Shown: piece after piece, positions 62,069-64,000 of the stretch
Layout of the letters: each line of letters starts with the position of its first letter
Position numbering within the stretch: position 1 is the first letter of the stretch
Assembly: GCA_963575745.1 (NCBI GenBank)
Contig: CAUYUJ010009857.1
Location: 419,752 to 483,751, forward strand
From: Prorocentrum cordatum
Lineage: Eukaryota; Sar; Dinophyceae; Prorocentrales; Prorocentraceae
Direction of reading: 5' to 3'
DNA: 64,000 bases
The notes under the pieces: generated by a model
Told to the model about the DNA's origin: nothing
The model's database searches: none
What the model saw: the letters and a program-made list of their open reading frames with translations, nothing else
Translations under genes and position numbers: made by a program

Positions 62069-62629
62069 GTGGGGCGCTCGGGGGCCATGCAGCGATGCGC
62101 CGCCATGATTGTCGAGCTTGCGCCCCGTCCTGATGAGGAGGGCTCAGACGACAGCGGACACGGCGAAGGAGGTGATGACGATCAACACGATGAGGACAGC
62201 GATGCCCCTCCCCCGCCTCCACCTCCACCTCCCGGGGGGGGCGGCGGCGGCACGGCCCCCGACGGTCGGATCCATATGATTTGCGATGACGGTTCGCAGA
62301 TTAGGTACTACCCAGCAGAGAAACCCTTCTTCGAATTTGTATGCCATGCGCCTGGGCACGGCAAGTGCGTTCTCACTAGGACGGCGAAGCAGGCAGCAAG
62401 GGGGGGTCGCAGAGGTCAAGGGCGGCCTCTGGGGCTCGGTGCGGCGTGGCTCTCGAATAGCGGCCACCCAGATCACGCCTCGCACATGACGTATAGGCCA
62501 ACTGCAGAGCAGCGTTACATTGCGCGCCAGGGTTTCAGGGCTCGGCACGGCGCCCTTTTCACTGCGCTAGAGGAGAAGGAGCGAGATCGCAGGGACGGCG
62601 AAGCGTCCGAGCCTTCCGACATCAATTAG
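62069..62629 (+). CDS. Small protein with C/H-rich block, probable mobile-element ORF
   Basis: 186 codons, complete. An acidic, His-containing N terminus (DDSGHGEGGDDDQHDEDSD) and a Pro9-Gly6 stretch lead to a globular part: RIHMICDDGSQIRYY, FFEFVCHAPGHGKCVLTRTA (Cys-His-His-Cys), GRPLGLGAAWLSNSGHPDHA and TAEQRYIARQGFRARHG. The motif of a C/H cluster followed by GRPLGxxxAWL is, from memory, recurrent in dinoflagellate repeat-associated proteins. Function unknown; nucleic-acid binding is a guess from the C/H cluster. The true start may be the second or third Met. Confidence 0.5.
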   Translation: MGRSGAMQRCAAMIVELAPRPDEEGSDDSGHGEGGDDDQHDEDSDAPPPPPPPPPGGGGGGTAPDGRIHMICDDGSQIRYYPAEKPFFEFVCHAPGHGKCVLTRTAKQAARGGRRGQGRPLGLGAAWLSNSGHPDHASHMTYRPTAEQRYIARQGFRARHGALFTALEEKERDRRDGEASEPSDIN

Positions 62630-63199
62630 GCAGTGCAAGCCTTGCTTTTCAGGAACTGAACAGCTTGTGTAAGGATGTGTGCACGTTGGCTGGAAGAGAA
62701 AACGCAGCGTTTCGTTGAGCTGTGTCGTTCACCAGAAGTGCGCTACGCATCACCAGGGAGACGACGGTGATACTGCTGAGGGCTTGCGGGAGAGAGCGGA
62801 GGGGAACAACTTGATGGGAAAAAGGATGATGAGGATGGTGGCACGGATGAGGATAGGAATGATGAAAGGATGAGGGTAGCGATAAATACGAGGATTAGGG
62901 CTAGGAGAGAGCAAAGGATGATACGGCTGAGCATGAGGATGAGGACTAGGAGTCACAGGGGTCGTAGTTATGGCCTGAGGTACGCATGAACAGATGGTTT
63001 CTCGGTCCATCCCTCAAGATACATGTGATGATATCGACGCGGCCGTGTTTCATATTTCAGCGGTCGCCCAGGGAAGTCAAGCGAATTTGCCCTGCCAGAT
63101 CGAAACATGTTCGGTCCTGCTTTGGAACCCATGGGTTTAGATGTATTTATGTGTTTGGAACTTGTGCGCGTTGTCTTCGAAGCAACCCCAGCCTTCTGA

Positions 63200-63556
63200 T
63201 TAGGGTTCCCCGAGGTTGGCGGCTACGCTGATGGCCTCCGTGCTCTTGGGAACACCTGCCGCTTCGTGCGGGATTCCCGCGTTGACGTTATTGTCCGCGG
63301 ACGCCTTGACAGTAGGGATCAGGAACCCATGACACCCCCAATCGGCAGTCGATTGAACGTTGCGTTTATCGACGCCCCAACAGTAAACGCACCCGTGACT
63401 AAGTGACTAAGTGAGTTGCGCGCGATTGCGATCGAAGCCGAATGGGGTGTCTGCCAGGAGTTTGCTAGACGACTGGAGCCCAGGGCCTGGCATGGACAAT
63501 TCACGCAGTATTGGCTGCTCACCTTGGGGTTCTACACGCACCCGTGGATATATTGA
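63200..63556 (+). pseudogene. Coding-like segment with one in-frame stop, function unknown
   Basis: Frame 2 reads GFPEVGGYADGLRALGNTC, VRDSRVDVIVRGRLDSRDQ and RLNVAFIDAPTVNAP, meets TGA at 63404-63406, and goes on ELRAIAIEAEWGVCQEFARR and HGQFTQYWLLTLGFYTHPW to a stop at 63554. The stop lies in a short tandem duplication (GTGACTAA GTGACTAA, 63395-63410), which may have created it. No start or family is recognised. Confidence 0.4.
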
Positions 63557-63836
63557 GGACTTTTGGGGTGCGGCCAGAAGCCTGGGCATGCCCGCCACTG
63601 TGCCGTTCCTAATGCGCGCGCCCTTCACTGGGCCTCAGAGGAACCGCCCTCCAGCGGGCCCCAGGGGCGATGCCTTCAGGGTAGTTGGTTGCCACGCGCG
63701 GCGCGCCAGCGGGTTGCGCATGGACTGCCGTGAGGTCCCGAACCATGCAGTCATGGCCCTCTTGGGTGTCTTGGGAGTCAGGCCTTTCAAATGTGTTTCT
63801 GGGTTAGGCGTGGTCGGGTATGCGGAAGGGGGTTGA
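63557..63836 (+). CDS. Possible continuation ORF (weak)
   Basis: Frame 3 reads IEDFWGAARSLGMPATVPF, FRVVGCHARRASGLRMDC and VMALLGVLGVRPFKCVSG to a stop at 63836. It could follow the preceding segment after a frame change. Downstream to the window end nothing is recognised except a short GC inverted repeat (GCCTGGCCGCGCCGCC / GGCGCGGCCAGGC) at 63958-63995. Confidence 0.25.
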
Positions 63837-64000
63837 GCATTTCGGATCACCATGCCCTGACTCTTGCATTCGTTGCACAATTTGCGCTCCGCGCGCCTTT
63901 CGGGGAATCGGTGAGACGGCAGCGGCAGAGGGGCGAGATCCGACCTGGCTGCGTTGCCCGCCTGGCCGCGCCGCCAAGCGGCGCGGCCAGGCGGCAAGTC

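Overview
The window looks like nuclear DNA of a dinoflagellate. The reasons are: (i) almost every recognisable coding stretch belongs to retroelement or helicase families that I know as highly repeated in dinoflagellate genomes; (ii) two sequences resemble the conserved 22-nt dinoflagellate spliced leader, and both sit just upstream of retroelement ORFs; (iii) the DNA is GC-rich, full of micro- and minisatellites, with coding islands that lack obvious introns. No rRNA, tRNA, CRISPR or prokaryotic operon was seen. The species is not determined; the family assignments come from memory and visible motifs, not from a search.

Layout. 0-7 kb: weak coding fragments, then an array of ~101-bp units (1.55-2.14 kb) into which a decayed poly(A)-ended retrotransposon with RT, RNase H and a zinc-binding tail has inserted (2.14-6.59 kb); the array resumes after it. 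7.4-24.3 kb: a nested region on the minus strand. LINE-A is split into a 3' half (7.4-8.3 kb) and a 5' half (18.3-19.6 kb) around ~10 kb that holds a frameshifted Pif1-like helicase gene (12.65-17.0 kb). LINE-B (19.6-24.3 kb) is split by a ~2.2-kb insert. Both inserts carry a modular G/T-rich dispersed repeat, called here the CTTGG element. 24.4-31.2 kb: large trinucleotide and hexanucleotide satellites, a decayed plus-strand LINE-C and a second ~91-bp array. 31.3-37.2 kb: very GC-rich, only short coding-like islands.

37.29-43.79 kb is the best-preserved element: a tyrosine-recombinase retrotransposon with split direct repeats A1-[ORFs]-B1-A2-B2. It encodes a membrane-anchored gag-like protein, RT-RNase H, tyrosine recombinase and a cytosine-methyltransferase-like protein. 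Its terminal A repeat contains a spliced-leader-like sequence just before the first ATG.

44-64 kb: CTTGG-element copies, a gag-like retroelement ORF preceded by a second leader relict (46.4-48.5 kb), an array of about a dozen short palindromes (49.6-50.25 kb), an intact 1,224-codon ORF with transposase-like D/CxxH residues and an HMG-box-like segment (50.9-54.6 kb), a 2.6-kb heptanucleotide satellite, a 2.2-kb array of ~90-bp units, and a few small ORFs of unknown function. The genes form no host pathway; the window is mainly a record of nested mobile-element insertion and satellite expansion.
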